Positions 7,703 through 16,491 of a stretch of DNA of 64,000 nucleotides are shown piece by piece; position 1 is the first letter of the stretch; every line of letters starts with the position of its first letter. Both the position numbers and the translations under genes were made by a program. This DNA comes from JBNJFY01 sp051747265. Its GTDB lineage: Bacteria > Bacteroidota > Rhodothermia > Balneolales > Balneolaceae. The notes beneath the pieces were generated by a model. The model was not told the DNA's origin. It saw only the letters and a list, made by a program, of their open reading frames with translations, and made no database searches. The DNA lies in the NCBI GenBank assembly GCA_051747265.1, contig JBNJFY010000001.1, positions 1,025,570-1,089,569 on the forward strand. The letters are read 5' to 3'.

Positions 7703-9043
7703 ATGTGGGGTACGCCACTGGTCGTATTATTATGCGGCGGCGGTATCATTTTTATGATCTACTCCCGATTTCTACCTTTTCGCTATTTTCGTCACGCCAT
7801 CGATGTGTTGCGGGGAAAATACGACGATCCCGATGATCCCGGGGATATCAACCACTTTCAGGCGCTGGCCAGTGCGTTGGCGGCTACCGTAGGCATGGGA
7901 AATATCAGCGGGGTGGCTGTAGCCATTGCCTCGGGCGGACCCGGGGCCATCTTCTGGATGTGGGTGAGTGCCTTTTTCGGTATTGCCACCAAGTTCTTTA
8001 CTTGTACGCTTTCCATCATGTATCGGGGGAAAGATTCGCAGGGAAAAATTCAGGGCGGAACCATGTACATCATCCGCGAGGGCTTGGGCAAGAAGTGGAA
8101 ACCCCTGGCCTTTCTGTTTGCGCTAGCCGGACTATTTGGCCCTTTGCCCATTTTTCAGGCCAATCAACTGACCCAAATTTTGCGCGATGTGGTGTATATC
8201 CCCCAGGGCTGGGTAGCCGCGGATCAAGCCTTTACCGGGAATGCGCTGACCGGCATTATCCTGGCCATATTGGTATCCATGGTCATCTTCGGGGGCATTA
8301 AGCGGATCGGTCGGGTGGCCGCCCGCATGGTTCCGGCTATGGTGGTGTTATATGTGGGATCCGTGCTGGTCATTCTTGCCGTGCACTATCAAGAACTGCC
8401 CTACTACCTTGGGTTGATTGTCACCGATGCCTTTACTGCTCAATCGGCCCTGGGAGGAGCCTTGGGATCGCTCATTGTAATTGGATTCAAACGGGCGGCC
8501 TTTTCCAACGAAGCGGGTATCGGTACCGCCACGCTGGCCCACGGTGCCGCCAAAACCAAGGAACCCGTACGCGAAGGCTTGGTGGCCATGCTGGGCCCGG
8601 CCATAGATACCTTATTGATTTGTACCATGACCGCCCTCACTATTCTGGTCACCGGCGTGTGGCAAGGTCCGGATACCTCCAACGGCGTCACGCTAACCGC
8701 CGACGCCTTTCAGGAAGCACTGGGAGTGGCCGGTCCCTATATCTTAATTCTCTGCGTGCTGATTTTCTCCTTGAGTTCCCTGTTCACCTATTCCTATTAT
8801 GGATCCAAGTGCTTTGGTTTTATCGCCGGAGCCGAGCGGCAGCATCTGTACAATTATTTCTATGTGGCTACCGTATTTTTAGGCGCGGTGGGAACCCTGG
8901 CCGCGGTAATCGACCTGATTGACGGGATGTACGCCTTGATGGCTGTTCCCACCATGACCGCCGCTTTACTATTGGCTCCCCAGGTTCGGGAAGCCGCCCG
9001 AGATTATTTCAATCGCATCGATACCTTTGAAGTTTATCATTAA
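7703..9043 (+). CDS. AGCS family sodium:alanine/glycine symporter
   Basis: 446 residues with about 11 membrane helices. Family landmarks are ATVGMGNISGVAVAIASGGPGAIFWMW near the start, then GTMYIIREGL, FKRAAFSNEAGIGTATLAHG in the middle and FTYSYYGSKCF. It carries small neutral amino acids into the cell with Na+. The first ATG is at 7703, but the same frame stays open for 14 codons upstream from a CTG at 7661, and that stretch (LETIEYALNAFSAF) resembles the normal N-terminus of the family, so the true protein may be longer. The next gene, a glycosyltransferase, starts 33 bp downstream. Confidence 0.93.
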   Translation: MWGTPLVVLLCGGGIIFMIYSRFLPFRYFRHAIDVLRGKYDDPDDPGDINHFQALASALAATVGMGNISGVAVAIASGGPGAIFWMWVSAFFGIATKFFTCTLSIMYRGKDSQGKIQGGTMYIIREGLGKKWKPLAFLFALAGLFGPLPIFQANQLTQILRDVVYIPQGWVAADQAFTGNALTGIILAILVSMVIFGGIKRIGRVAARMVPAMVVLYVGSVLVILAVHYQELPYYLGLIVTDAFTAQSALGGALGSLIVIGFKRAAFSNEAGIGTATLAHGAAKTKEPVREGLVAMLGPAIDTLLICTMTALTILVTGVWQGPDTSNGVTLTADAFQEALGVAGPYILILCVLIFSLSSLFTYSYYGSKCFGFIAGAERQHLYNYFYVATVFLGAVGTLAAVIDLIDGMYALMAVPTMTAALLLAPQVREAARDYFNRIDTFEVYH

Positions 9044-9076
9044 TATTAATCGCTATTAGCTGAGGAGTACCGTCCG

Positions 9077-10141
9077 TTGACCCTAATTGAAGAATTTGAA
9101 GAGCATAAGTGGAATGTCAACGGACAGGCTCCGGCCGTTTCGGTGATCATGCCCGTGTACAATGCCGAGCGGTCCGTCGGATTTGCCATTCGCAGCATTT
9201 TGAAGCAAAGCTTTCATCCTTTAGAGCTGATTATTGTAGATGACGGCTCCACGGATCAGACCCCGGAAATACTGGCCGAGTGGCAGCAGCGCGATCAACG
9301 TATCCAAGTGCATTATCGGCAGCATGAAGGCATTGTGGCCGCGCTCAATCACGGAATCAAGCACTCCTCCGCTCCGCTCATCGCTCGCATGGATGCCGAC
9401 GACATTGCCCTACCCGAACGGCTGGAAAAGCAAGTCCGCGAGCTCAAGCAAAATCCAGAGATAGGGTTGGTGGGTACCCAGGTTCGGTTTGGCGGGGATG
9501 AAGAAGAAAATTTGGGTTACAAATTATATGTGGATTGGACCAACTCGCTGACCGATCCCATGGAGATTGCCATGCACCGCTTTGTGGAATCGCCCTTTGC
9601 CCATCCCACGGTGATGTTTCGTCGTTCCTTGATCAAGAAATACGGCGGATACCGCGACGGCTCCTTTCCCGAAGATTACGAACTGTGGCTGCGCTGGTTG
9701 GAAAAGGGCGTGAAGATGAGCAAGATCCCCGAAGAACTACTCATCTGGCACGACGACCCCGAGCGATTGTCTCGCTCGCATGATCGCTACTCCACCGATG
9801 CTTTTTATAAGATTAAAGCCAAGTACTTGGCCCACTGGCTGGAGATTAACAACCCGCACCATCCCAAAGTAGTGGTATTTGGCGCCGGACGGGTGACCCG
9901 TAAACGGGTGCGCTACCTGCAGGATGAGGGCATCGAAGTGGAAGCCTTTGTAGATATTGATCCGGATAAAATCGGTCAGGAGTATGATGGCGCCCCGGTG
10001 TGGGCTCCTGATGAGCTCCCTTTTGCCGGTGATCATTTTGTGGTTTCCTATGTGGGCAGTCGGGGCGCTAATAATAAAATCGCCGAGTTTTTGGATCGGA
10101 AGGGGTATTCGTTGAGCGTGGATTATATCTTCGCAGCGTAA
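9077..10141 (+). CDS. Family 2 glycosyltransferase with C-terminal Rossmann-like domain
   Basis: 354 residues from a TTG start at 9077, fixed by a good ribosome-binding site (TGAGGAG at 9061-9067). Residues 19-240 are a GT-A glycosyltransferase: SVIMPVYNAERSVGFAIRS, the UDP-sugar site VDDGS at 54-58, and the metal-binding MDADD near 105. The C-terminal 100 residues form a separate nucleotide-binding-like fold (VVVFGAGRVTRKRVRYL) typical of sugar-related or CoA-binding domains. It probably adds a sugar to a cell-surface polymer at the inner membrane face. No other polysaccharide gene lies beside it. Confidence 0.88.
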   Translation: MTLIEEFEEHKWNVNGQAPAVSVIMPVYNAERSVGFAIRSILKQSFHPLELIIVDDGSTDQTPEILAEWQQRDQRIQVHYRQHEGIVAALNHGIKHSSAPLIARMDADDIALPERLEKQVRELKQNPEIGLVGTQVRFGGDEEENLGYKLYVDWTNSLTDPMEIAMHRFVESPFAHPTVMFRRSLIKKYGGYRDGSFPEDYELWLRWLEKGVKMSKIPEELLIWHDDPERLSRSHDRYSTDAFYKIKAKYLAHWLEINNPHHPKVVVFGAGRVTRKRVRYLQDEGIEVEAFVDIDPDKIGQEYDGAPVWAPDELPFAGDHFVVSYVGSRGANNKIAEFLDRKGYSLSVDYIFAA

Positions 10142-10190
10142 TCAGACACCTTATGGCTCGGACTTCTTGCCTTTGAAATACACTCCCATA

Positions 10191-10275
10191 CGTACGTTGG
10201 GCAGCTTGCCCGACACCACTACCTTCAATTACTACCCAAGCCCTACAATGGTTGAAGTGAGGGCACTTCAACCAG
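10191..10275. repeat. REP-like palindromes
   Basis: CGTACGTTGGGCAGCTTGCC plus CGAC at 10191-10214 is a member of the palindrome family that brackets the RAYT gene at 29 kb. A second hairpin, GGTTGAAGTG...CACTTCAACC at about 10249-10271, recurs near 61410. They fill the gap between two converging genes and may act as terminators. Confidence 0.65.
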
Positions 10276-10324
10276 CAGTTGGGATCAGGAATTGCTCAAT
10301 GGAAATTCTAGGCAAGATTGAAGG

Positions 10325-10930
10325 TTAGAAGGAATACCCCACTCCTACACTGATGCCCAAATCGGAGAGTCTATCCCATGAATGCTCCAAGGTGATATTA
10401 TTCACTTTATACGATGGTTTGATCAGTATTTGAAAATTTTGGATATCGATCTCTGCCCCAACCGCAAAAGACCAGCCCAACCCGGTTTGATCATCCGGAA
10501 AAGAATATTCTAGCGGATCCATATGGTAGCTCAACGTCGGGCCCGTTTCCATAAAGAAATGCTTGAATACATTTCTCCCTAGCATTATTGGAATATTCAG
10601 AATCGTCGTTTTATGATGGCTCACGCTATATCCGGGAAGGTCGCTGGGAAAGGGAGATTCTGATCTCACTGCATATCTATCATACACAACACCCGTGCCG
10701 ATATAATAAGATGCTCCTATAGCTCGCTTATATGCAACAGTGAACGTAGTTGAAAAAGCCTCTCGTGGTCCTAAACCTAGAGGCTTCTTGAAAGCCAAGG
10801 GAAAGTATGTTCCCATCCCGGAGGAAAGAATTAACGTATTACTCTCTTGCGCTTTAAGTGGTTGGTGGCAGACCAGCAATAACAAGACTCCCACTACAAA
10901 ACTAATTCTCTTAAACATTCTCTTCGGCAT
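10325..10930 (-). CDS. Outer-membrane beta-barrel protein (PorT-like, 201 aa)
   Basis: The N-terminus carries a signal peptide (ISFVVGVLLLLVCHQPLKAQ). The rest shows alternating hydrophobic strands with turns, such as YYIGTGVVYDRYAV, FFMETGPTLSYHM, and ends in LGISVGVGYSF with a terminal Phe, the classic outer-membrane insertion signal. About eight strands fit an 8-stranded barrel of the PorT or OmpA-like beta-barrel group. Function unknown; such proteins are usually structural or part of envelope assembly. The 327 bp upstream hold no gene. Confidence 0.75.
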   Translation of the reverse strand: MPKRMFKRISFVVGVLLLLVCHQPLKAQESNTLILSSGMGTYFPLAFKKPLGLGPREAFSTTFTVAYKRAIGASYYIGTGVVYDRYAVRSESPFPSDLPGYSVSHHKTTILNIPIMLGRNVFKHFFMETGPTLSYHMDPLEYSFPDDQTGLGWSFAVGAEIDIQNFQILIKPSYKVNNITLEHSWDRLSDLGISVGVGYSF

Positions 10931-11259
10931 TTTCCCTCTTTTGAAACGTTATTACATTGATGCGCAAGATCTCGCCATCATTCTTAATGGCTCAATCTTA
11001 TTATTACTAAAGCTTTCAGTATTTTTATGCAACTTCCCCTTGTTAATCACGGGGTTTAAGTTACTTGATATCAACATGATACAAAAATCATCTGTATTCG
11101 CAGCTAGGCTTTCAGCCTGATAGTGAGTATGAAGGCAGATTATTTTTGATTTTACCCATCACGGTTTTCTGTTTTACCTTTTGCCCAATAGTGAACGTTG
11201 ATGTTGTAGCTAATCTATCGGGCTGTAAGCTCGAGCTACGTCATCAGTAATTAGTACTT
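10931..11259. other. Intergenic stretch, no gene seen
   Basis: AT-rich in its first half; I see no convincing frame with a start site. Near the right end a short palindrome (GTAAGCTCGAGCTACG, about 11225-11240) belongs to the family of CTCGAGCTAC palindromes seen at 13150. Divergent promoters for the flanking beta-barrel and peptidase genes must lie here. Confidence 0.5.
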
Positions 11260-12291
11260 ATGTTTCTTTCCTTGCCAGAACATTATCCCACCACGTTTCA
11301 AACCGATGCTCAATTTTGGGCTTCCATCGATCTCCAATCCCCGCATCTGAAATTACTGCAGTACGGAGTGAGCCGGGATGGTCGACCCCTGCGAGCGGTT
11401 GTAGCCGGATCCGGTCCCCAAACCGCTGTACTGATGGCCGGCGCCCATGCCGATGAACCAGTCGGGCCCGAAACGCTGCGTTTGTTGATTCAACAACTGG
11501 ATCAGCACGAGCCCAAAGCACTATTCGAACAATGGACGCTGTTAATCCTTCCGCACATCAATCCCGATGGCGAAGCCGCCAATCAAGGCTGGATCCAAAC
11601 CTGGCCTGATTTAGCCGACTTTCTGAACCACCGCCAACGCGAACAACCCGGCGAAGATCTGGAGTTCGGCTATCCCGATATGCGACCCGAGAATCAGGCG
11701 GTAACTGAATTTTTAAAGCCCTATGCGCCCTTTGATCTGCAAGTAAATCTGCACGGCATGGCCTTTTCGGAAGGGGCTTTGCTGCTCATTGAATCGGATT
11801 GGATAGAGCGAGAGAACATTCAACCTTTGAAAGTGGCTTTCGCAAACTGGGCCAAGAATGCGGGGCTCAACCTTCACGATCACGATCGCCACAGGGAGAA
11901 AGGTTTTATCTACGGCGGCCCCGGATTTACCACCACACCTCAAGGCCGGGCTATGCAGCAGTATTTTCTGGATCATGGTGATGAAGTAACGGCCTCCAAG
12001 TTTCACCTCAGTTCGATGGAGTGGATTCGGGATCAGGGCGGGGATCCGTTGTGTTTGGTGTCCGAGTTGCCGTTGTGGGTGGTCAGTTCAGAACAGTTCG
12101 AATCGGAGCCGGGCACTCCTACCGTGTATTTGAAGTGGAATGAAAAGCTGGAGGAGTTAAAGGAAGTAGTCCCGAATCGTGAACTTAAATCGTCGGATTA
12201 TGAAGCGTTTGATTTGGAGCCGTTATCGGTAGAAATGGCAATTCAAATCCAAGGGAAGCTAATTAGCAAATCCATGGACTTGTTAAGTTAG
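11260..12291 (+). CDS. M14-family zinc carboxypeptidase / deacylase-like protein (343 aa)
   Basis: The M14 zinc site is visible: AGAHADEPVG supplies H63 and E66, and NLHGM near residue 165 supplies the third ligand. ILPHINPDGE is the usual M14 strand after the first ligands. No signal peptide, so it is cytoplasmic, which fits amidase or deacylase members better than secreted carboxypeptidases. The substrate is unknown; M14 proteins of this size cleave C-terminal residues, gamma-D-amino acid bonds or N-acyl groups. It stands alone upstream of a toxin-antitoxin module. Confidence 0.78.
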   Translation: MFLSLPEHYPTTFQTDAQFWASIDLQSPHLKLLQYGVSRDGRPLRAVVAGSGPQTAVLMAGAHADEPVGPETLRLLIQQLDQHEPKALFEQWTLLILPHINPDGEAANQGWIQTWPDLADFLNHRQREQPGEDLEFGYPDMRPENQAVTEFLKPYAPFDLQVNLHGMAFSEGALLLIESDWIERENIQPLKVAFANWAKNAGLNLHDHDRHREKGFIYGGPGFTTTPQGRAMQQYFLDHGDEVTASKFHLSSMEWIRDQGGDPLCLVSELPLWVVSSEQFESEPGTPTVYLKWNEKLEELKEVVPNRELKSSDYEAFDLEPLSVEMAIQIQGKLISKSMDLLS

Positions 12292-12315
12292 CACCCTCAT
12301 TCGTACCCATTTTTT

Positions 12316-12413
12316 GCTGTATTCGTAGCTCGGGCATCTTGCCCGAGAGTTGGATACCCCAACTCAACTTCCAATTGCATTCACACTCTCGGGTTGGTAG
12401 CCCGAGCTAAGGA
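12316..12413. repeat. 98-bp direct repeat, left copy, flanking toxin-antitoxin module
   Basis: Begins GCTGTATTCGTAGCTCGGGC and contains CTCGGGCATCTTGCCCGAG as a hairpin, then a shared 30-bp centre and a second palindrome of TCGGGTTGGTAGCCCGA type. The right copy at 13079-13176 is nearly identical apart from its last palindrome. The Phd/ParE pair lies between the two. Confidence 0.8.
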
Positions 12414-12471
12414 AGCTACAGTTAGCTTTCTAATTGCTCCTACTTGTCTAAAGTGATACTTTAATAGTACT

Positions 12472-12729
12472 ATGAAAACAGAATTGGTTACCACATTAAA
12501 GCGAAATGCAACTAAACTCTTGGCCGAACTCCACAAAGAGAAGGAGCCGGTGCTGATTACCGAGCATGGCAAACCCTCTGCATATCTTGTAGATGTGGAG
12601 CATTTCGAGCAGATCCAACGCAAACTCAAGTTATTAGAAGGATTGGCTCGCGGGGAACGAGCTGTATTGGATGATCGGGTAGTTTCACAAGAAGAGGCCA
12701 AAGAGCGCATGTCTCGATGGCTGAAATAG
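12472..12729 (+). CDS. Phd/YefM family antitoxin (85 aa)
   Basis: 85 residues. The N-terminal DNA-binding fold KRNATKLLAELHKEKEPVLITEHGKPSAYLVDVEHFEQI is typical of Phd/YefM antitoxins, which dimerise on the operator of their own operon. The acidic, flexible C-terminus (RVVSQEEAKERMSRWL) is the toxin-neutralising segment. Its last 13 bases overlap the start of the toxin gene, so translation is coupled. The module sits between two direct repeats, a sign of past mobility. Confidence 0.93.
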   Translation: MKTELVTTLKRNATKLLAELHKEKEPVLITEHGKPSAYLVDVEHFEQIQRKLKLLEGLARGERAVLDDRVVSQEEAKERMSRWLK

Positions 12730-13019
12730 TTTGGACTGAGCCCGCCCTCCAAGACTTAGACCGCATTGCGGATTACATCGCTCTGGATAATCATACCGCA
12801 GCCCGTCAACTCGTCCAAAACTCCTTTGATACCGTAGATCAATTGGTAGATAACCCCCGATTGGGAAAAGCCGTCGAAGAGCTTGAGGATTCCGTTTATC
12901 GGGAGTTGGTCGTACCCCCATGCCGGATTTTCTACCGGCTGGATGACCAGAACATTTTCATCATTCATATCATGCGATCGGAACAGATGCTGCATGTTAG
13001 TTTATTGAAAAGTCGATAA
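12717..13019 (+). CDS. ParE/RelE family toxin (100 aa)
   Basis: 100 residues with the family pattern: IVWTEPALQDLDRIADYIALDN at the start, DNPRLGKAVEELED in the middle and REL...CRIFYRLDDQNIFIIHIMRSEQ at the end. ParE members poison DNA gyrase while RelE members cleave ribosome-bound mRNA; sequence alone does not separate these here. It overlaps the antitoxin gene by 13 bp. Unlike the pair at 1 kb, the toxin frame is intact. Confidence 0.92.
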   Translation: MAEIVWTEPALQDLDRIADYIALDNHTAARQLVQNSFDTVDQLVDNPRLGKAVEELEDSVYRELVVPPCRIFYRLDDQNIFIIHIMRSEQMLHVSLLKSR

Positions 13020-13037
13020 TCCGCCTTCTCCCCCATG

Positions 13038-13066
13038 CGTATGTCGGGCAGGCTGCCCGACGTACG
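13038..13066. repeat. REP palindrome
   Basis: ATGTCGGGCAGGCTGCCCGA inside CGTA/TACG ends gives a nearly perfect palindrome. It belongs to the REP family flanking the RAYT at 28967-29926 and sits directly after the toxin stop. Confidence 0.75.
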
Positions 13067-13078
13067 TAGTAGCGGGTT

Positions 13079-13176
13079 GCTGTATTCGTAGCTCGGGCAT
13101 CTTGCCCGAGAGTTGGATACCCCCAACTCAACTTCCAATTGCATTCACACTCTCGAGCTGGAAGCTCGAGCTACGA
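13079..13176. repeat. 98-bp direct repeat, right copy
   Basis: Second copy of the repeat at 12316-12413. It ends in CTCGAGCTGGAAGCTCGAG instead of the left copy's GGGTTGGTAGCCC palindrome, so the terminal hairpin has changed on both arms and kept pairing. Confidence 0.8.
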
Positions 13177-13256
13177 GAACCGATTTAGTAGCTCTTAAGA
13201 CGCTCGGAGGTGACGACCATGCTGTCGCATGATGTCACGCTGTGAGGTCCTGTTGG

Positions 13257-13865
13257 TTACACTCCTTCGGTAATCACTTCTTCGAGCTCATCGCTATATT
13301 CTTCGCGGATTTTTTGGAGCTCCATCTGAAACCAGGGGGAGTAGAGCTCGGGGCGTTCCTGCATGTCTTCCCAGATTTCGTCGACGTCTTGCCACCACCA
13401 GGTATCGATTTCGGTGGGGTTAGGCTCAGGTTCACCATCGTAGCGGCCCAGGAAGACGGTGCACATCTCGTGCTCAGTGCCCAGGTCTTTGAAGTGGGCT
13501 TTGTATTCGAAGGTGTAGAGTTTTTTGAGGGGCGTTTGGAAACCCAGTTCTTCTTCTAACCGGCGCTGGGCCGCATCTTCTACGGTCTCGCCTTTGCGGG
13601 GGTGACTGCAACAGCTGTTGGTGCGGTAGAGCGGCCAAAGGGGCTTTTCCTTGCTGCGGGTGTGCATGAGCAGCTCTCCCTCGCTGTTGAAGATCATGAT
13701 GGAGAAGGCGCGGTGAAGTTTGCCTTCGCCCAGGTGACAGGCTTTTTTGTCCAGGTGACCAATAACGTTGTCGTCGCTATCTACCAGGATCAGGGGTTCG
13801 TCGTCAAAGGATACTCGGCGGGCGTCGGCGTGGGTGTCTGATCCGGTTGGCTTTGATGGGGTCAT
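13257..13865 (-). CDS. idi: Isopentenyl-diphosphate delta-isomerase, type I
   Basis: 202 residues of the Nudix-fold type I IPP isomerase. The catalytic Cys/His region is TNSCCSHPRKGE, the metal-binding acidic pair is in GTEHEM, and the Nudix-like helix is RLEEELGF. An upstream histidine in LHRAFS completes the metal site. It interconverts IPP and DMAPP in the cytosol, the step after the mevalonate pathway encoded at 17.9-22.3 kb on the same strand. A short N-terminal extension of about 20 residues is not part of the fold. The AT-rich island at 13.9-17.9 kb separates it from the mevalonate operon. Confidence 0.95.
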   Translation of the reverse strand: MTPSKPTGSDTHADARRVSFDDEPLILVDSDDNVIGHLDKKACHLGEGKLHRAFSIMIFNSEGELLMHTRSKEKPLWPLYRTNSCCSHPRKGETVEDAAQRRLEEELGFQTPLKKLYTFEYKAHFKDLGTEHEMCTVFLGRYDGEPEPNPTEIDTWWWQDVDEIWEDMQERPELYSPWFQMELQKIREEYSDELEEVITEGV

Positions 13866-14355
13866 TGGGTAGTATCGGTTGAATAGTAACAGTTATCTTA
13901 TACAGCGGGGAAAATACTGATGTATTATGTCAATTTATAAAAGTGCACACTTTTAGCTTCGCATAATCACACTGTCACTTTTGTCTTGATACAAAAGTGA
14001 CCAAAACATCAAGGCTGAGAGTATTTGTCGGCGTTCAGTCGATCTGGACTACAATCATTCGATGGTCCTTCAAAGCTATACCAAGATGCACTCTCTCACC
14101 GGTACCTCCGAAGGGTCGGAGTGCTTAACGTCCAACTCTCCTTCTCTCTTTCCGCCAAATACTCAAGGCCCTTATTATTCTGGCGCAAGTGTTCAGCCCG
14201 AAAACCTTCGAACGTCACTTACGCTAGTTTCTAGATCTTACTCTCAAAGATTAGAATTCCATTTTACCAAGATTAAAATTTTACAATCCCCCCCCCCCAT
14301 TCTGTTATACTAGGAGCGATTTACAAATTTTAATCTTTATCGGCGTCCTCTTACA
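13866..14355. other. Intergenic start of the AT-rich island, with hairpin and poly-C tract
   Basis: Contains a perfect hairpin GTCACTTTTGT...ACAAAAGTGAC at about 13974-14001, a type of motif common between Bacteroidota genes. A repeat fragment (GGCGCAAGTGTTCAGC...ACGCTAG, about 14182-14230) is related to the repeats at 16220-16397. Eleven consecutive C lie at 14288-14298. I see no convincing gene. Confidence 0.55.
14280..14311 (+). promoter_or_regulatory. Possible promoter with poly-C11 in its spacer
   Basis: TTTACA (14280-14285) and TATACT (14306-14311) resemble -35 and -10 boxes, 45 bp before the lipoprotein ATG. The spacer is 20 bp, of which 11 are C. Loss of three C would give the ideal 17. 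Box assignment assumes a sigma-70-type consensus, which may not hold in this phylum. Confidence 0.35.
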
Positions 14356-15771
14356 ATGCAATTAGAACGAGTTCTACCATTCGTCGTCCTCACTATACTG
14401 ATAATCACTGCTACAAGTTGTACTGATAATCCTCAGTCTATCGAATCTGATTCCAAGTTAACTGAAAATACTTCTGCACAGCAATTTAATACTGAATCAG
14501 TAAAAGGAATCATCCCTTTTGATTTTGTAGTAGATTGGAAAAGTGGCATAAAAGGGTTTTCCAAAACGCTGAATAAGGCCTATACCGAATACCAGGTCAG
14601 ACCCAAATACCCTTTTCCTAAGAGGGATAAAAATAGGCAAAATATTGTAGAAACTGATTACAGGATTATTTCTATTTCTACCCCTAAAAGTGGCAAATAT
14701 GAATTTTACGTACTGAAATACAAATACCCCAAGACCAAGAATCAATCTTCGCTAACATGGTCGGGCCTAGATAAATATTCTGGTAACATCTATTTATATG
14801 ATAAAGATGGTAAAGAGGTTCACACAGCTAAGTATGAGGAGGGTGAATTTATCACCAACATCAATCGTATATCGCCTGAACAATACGAAGATACTAAAAA
14901 CAAACTGACTGTACGGTGCAGAACTGAAATCACATATAACCTAACTGATTGGTTTCAGTCAGTTAACGGTGGCGAAACGGAATACCTAAGTACTACACTG
15001 GAGAGCATCAGTTATGAACAAACCTGCCACAGTTCCTATTCTCCAAATGAAGAAGTAACTTACTATAATTTCAATAGTAAAATCACCAACAATTCTGATA
15101 TTATGTATGGTGATGGTTTTGAGTACTCAAAAGTCAAATGCGTTTTAGATAGGTTAAGGTTTAGAAGCAAAACATTTGATAATGATCTTGATAAGTTTGA
15201 TGGCGAAAACCCTGTATCTCATATACTCTTTAAAATTGATTCTTCACTGGATCCTGGTGATGCAGCTGTAACCTCAGCACCATCAAACACGAATGAGGAA
15301 GATAATTATATTATTACAATTAGATTCAATAGCAATTTCAATTATGACGCCTCTTACCACAATCGCAACAATCTTGAGATTGCTTTATCCATAGTACATG
15401 AAGTTATCCATGCTGAATTCTACAGAAAATTAATGTCGGTTGCTGGTACCGATGATTTAGATGACGTTTCTAAACAGGATATTTTTAATGCACTTGGCGA
15501 CTATCCTGGTATGGTTGACTATATGAGTAGATACAAGGATTGGCAACATAATCAGATGGCTGCGCACTATATAAATAAAATGTCATTTTATCTCTCAGAA
15601 TTTGATAACTACAATAAATCTGATCAATATTATGAAGATATATCTTGGGCGGGAATGAGAGAGATGGATATTCAAGCTTGGAATGAATTAAGTTCAGAAG
15701 AAAAACAAAGAATTGACAGTCATTTACAAGATCTTGCAGATGACAACAGCTACGATCAATGTTTAGACTAG
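14356..15771 (+). CDS. Lipoprotein with HExxH zinc-metalloprotease motif (471 aa)
   Basis: The N-terminus is a lipoprotein signal (VVLTILIITATSC, lipid-modified Cys followed by TDN), so it is anchored in the envelope. The only recognisable feature is HEVIH at residues 348-352 in a helix LEIALSIVHEVIHAEFYRKL, the zinc-binding motif of gluzincin-type peptidases; the third ligand is not obvious. The rest is rich in Asn, Tyr and Ser and strikingly AT-biased compared with neighbouring housekeeping genes, which suggests recent transfer. It overlaps the next gene by 13 bp, so the pair is probably co-transcribed. Proteolytic activity is inference. Confidence 0.65.
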   Translation: MQLERVLPFVVLTILIITATSCTDNPQSIESDSKLTENTSAQQFNTESVKGIIPFDFVVDWKSGIKGFSKTLNKAYTEYQVRPKYPFPKRDKNRQNIVETDYRIISISTPKSGKYEFYVLKYKYPKTKNQSSLTWSGLDKYSGNIYLYDKDGKEVHTAKYEEGEFITNINRISPEQYEDTKNKLTVRCRTEITYNLTDWFQSVNGGETEYLSTTLESISYEQTCHSSYSPNEEVTYYNFNSKITNNSDIMYGDGFEYSKVKCVLDRLRFRSKTFDNDLDKFDGENPVSHILFKIDSSLDPGDAAVTSAPSNTNEEDNYIITIRFNSNFNYDASYHNRNNLEIALSIVHEVIHAEFYRKLMSVAGTDDLDDVSKQDIFNALGDYPGMVDYMSRYKDWQHNQMAAHYINKMSFYLSEFDNYNKSDQYYEDISWAGMREMDIQAWNELSSEEKQRIDSHLQDLADDNSYDQCLD

Positions 15772-16199
15772 CGATTACTCACATAGTAGCATTTGTGTTT
15801 ATGAGCGTTACCTTACCAGTAAGCGCTCAATCTGATACGGAAAAAACAACGCGTCCTGACACGGTATATATTTCATACAATATCGGTGCCAATTACCGGC
15901 CAGTTGTCGAGGGAAATCGCTGTAAGATTAATCGGAAATGGATTAACAGTTCTAGGGTTAATTTCGAAATTTGTAACCAAGATTTTTTTTCCAAAAACCC
16001 ACAACCATTATTGGTAGATAGCACGTATATAAGCAACCTATCACTCACCTCGATTGAAACTGCAATAGAAACCCACAATAAATCAAATGAATTTCGGCAT
16101 CATGTGTATGATCAAATCTACATCGTCGAGTATCTAGGGGGCGATCAATTCTGCTTATATGCAGTTCGATGGAGAAGCGATATGCTGTGGGTCGATTAA
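15759..16199 (+). CDS. Small secreted protein of the AT-rich island (146 aa)
   Basis: Signal peptide IVAFVFMSVTLPVSAQ with cleavage near residue 24, then a secreted domain of about 120 residues with two Cys (NRCK and FEICNQ). I do not recognise the family. A paralogue at 17014-17466 shares TVYI-YN, V-F-IC and the C-terminal pattern H-V--Q-YI-EYLG-D. The start at 15759 overlaps the metalloprotease-like lipoprotein by 13 bp. The last third of this gene and the 200 bp after it are duplicated at 17484-17837. Its role is unknown; secretion and coupling to a protease-like gene suggest a partner or inhibitor, without proof. Confidence 0.6.
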   Translation: MFRLAITHIVAFVFMSVTLPVSAQSDTEKTTRPDTVYISYNIGANYRPVVEGNRCKINRKWINSSRVNFEICNQDFFSKNPQPLLVDSTYISNLSLTSIETAIETHNKSNEFRHHVYDQIYIVEYLGGDQFCLYAVRWRSDMLWVD

Positions 16200-16397
16200 A
16201 ATTATGCTATACCTATGAATGTATTGGCGCAAGGGTTCAGCAATGCGTCACTTGGGCCCTATACATTTGTCTAAATCGATGAACACAAGTGACGTCTACG
16301 ATTTCTAATAATGTTCCAGCGTTTATCAAAAATTACAGTATTCGTTATATCAATCTGGAATTTTTAAAAATCCGACTTAACGCTTGCGCTAGTTTTG
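16042..16397. repeat. 355-bp duplicated segment, first copy
   Basis: Covers the 3' end of the 146-aa gene and the following intergenic repeat. The second copy is at 17484-17837 with few differences. Its intergenic part (GGCGCAAGGGTTCAGC ... TTAACGCTTGCGCTAG) has inverted-repeat ends and an inner hairpin GTCACTTG...CAAGTGAC. Confidence 0.85.
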
Positions 16398-16491
16398 AAA
16401 ACAGATTAGTCTATATAGCAGTAAATGTTTTTCAAATGCCAATTACCACTTAGGCTATCATGGGAAATATGAAATTAAAATCCAATTAGCC

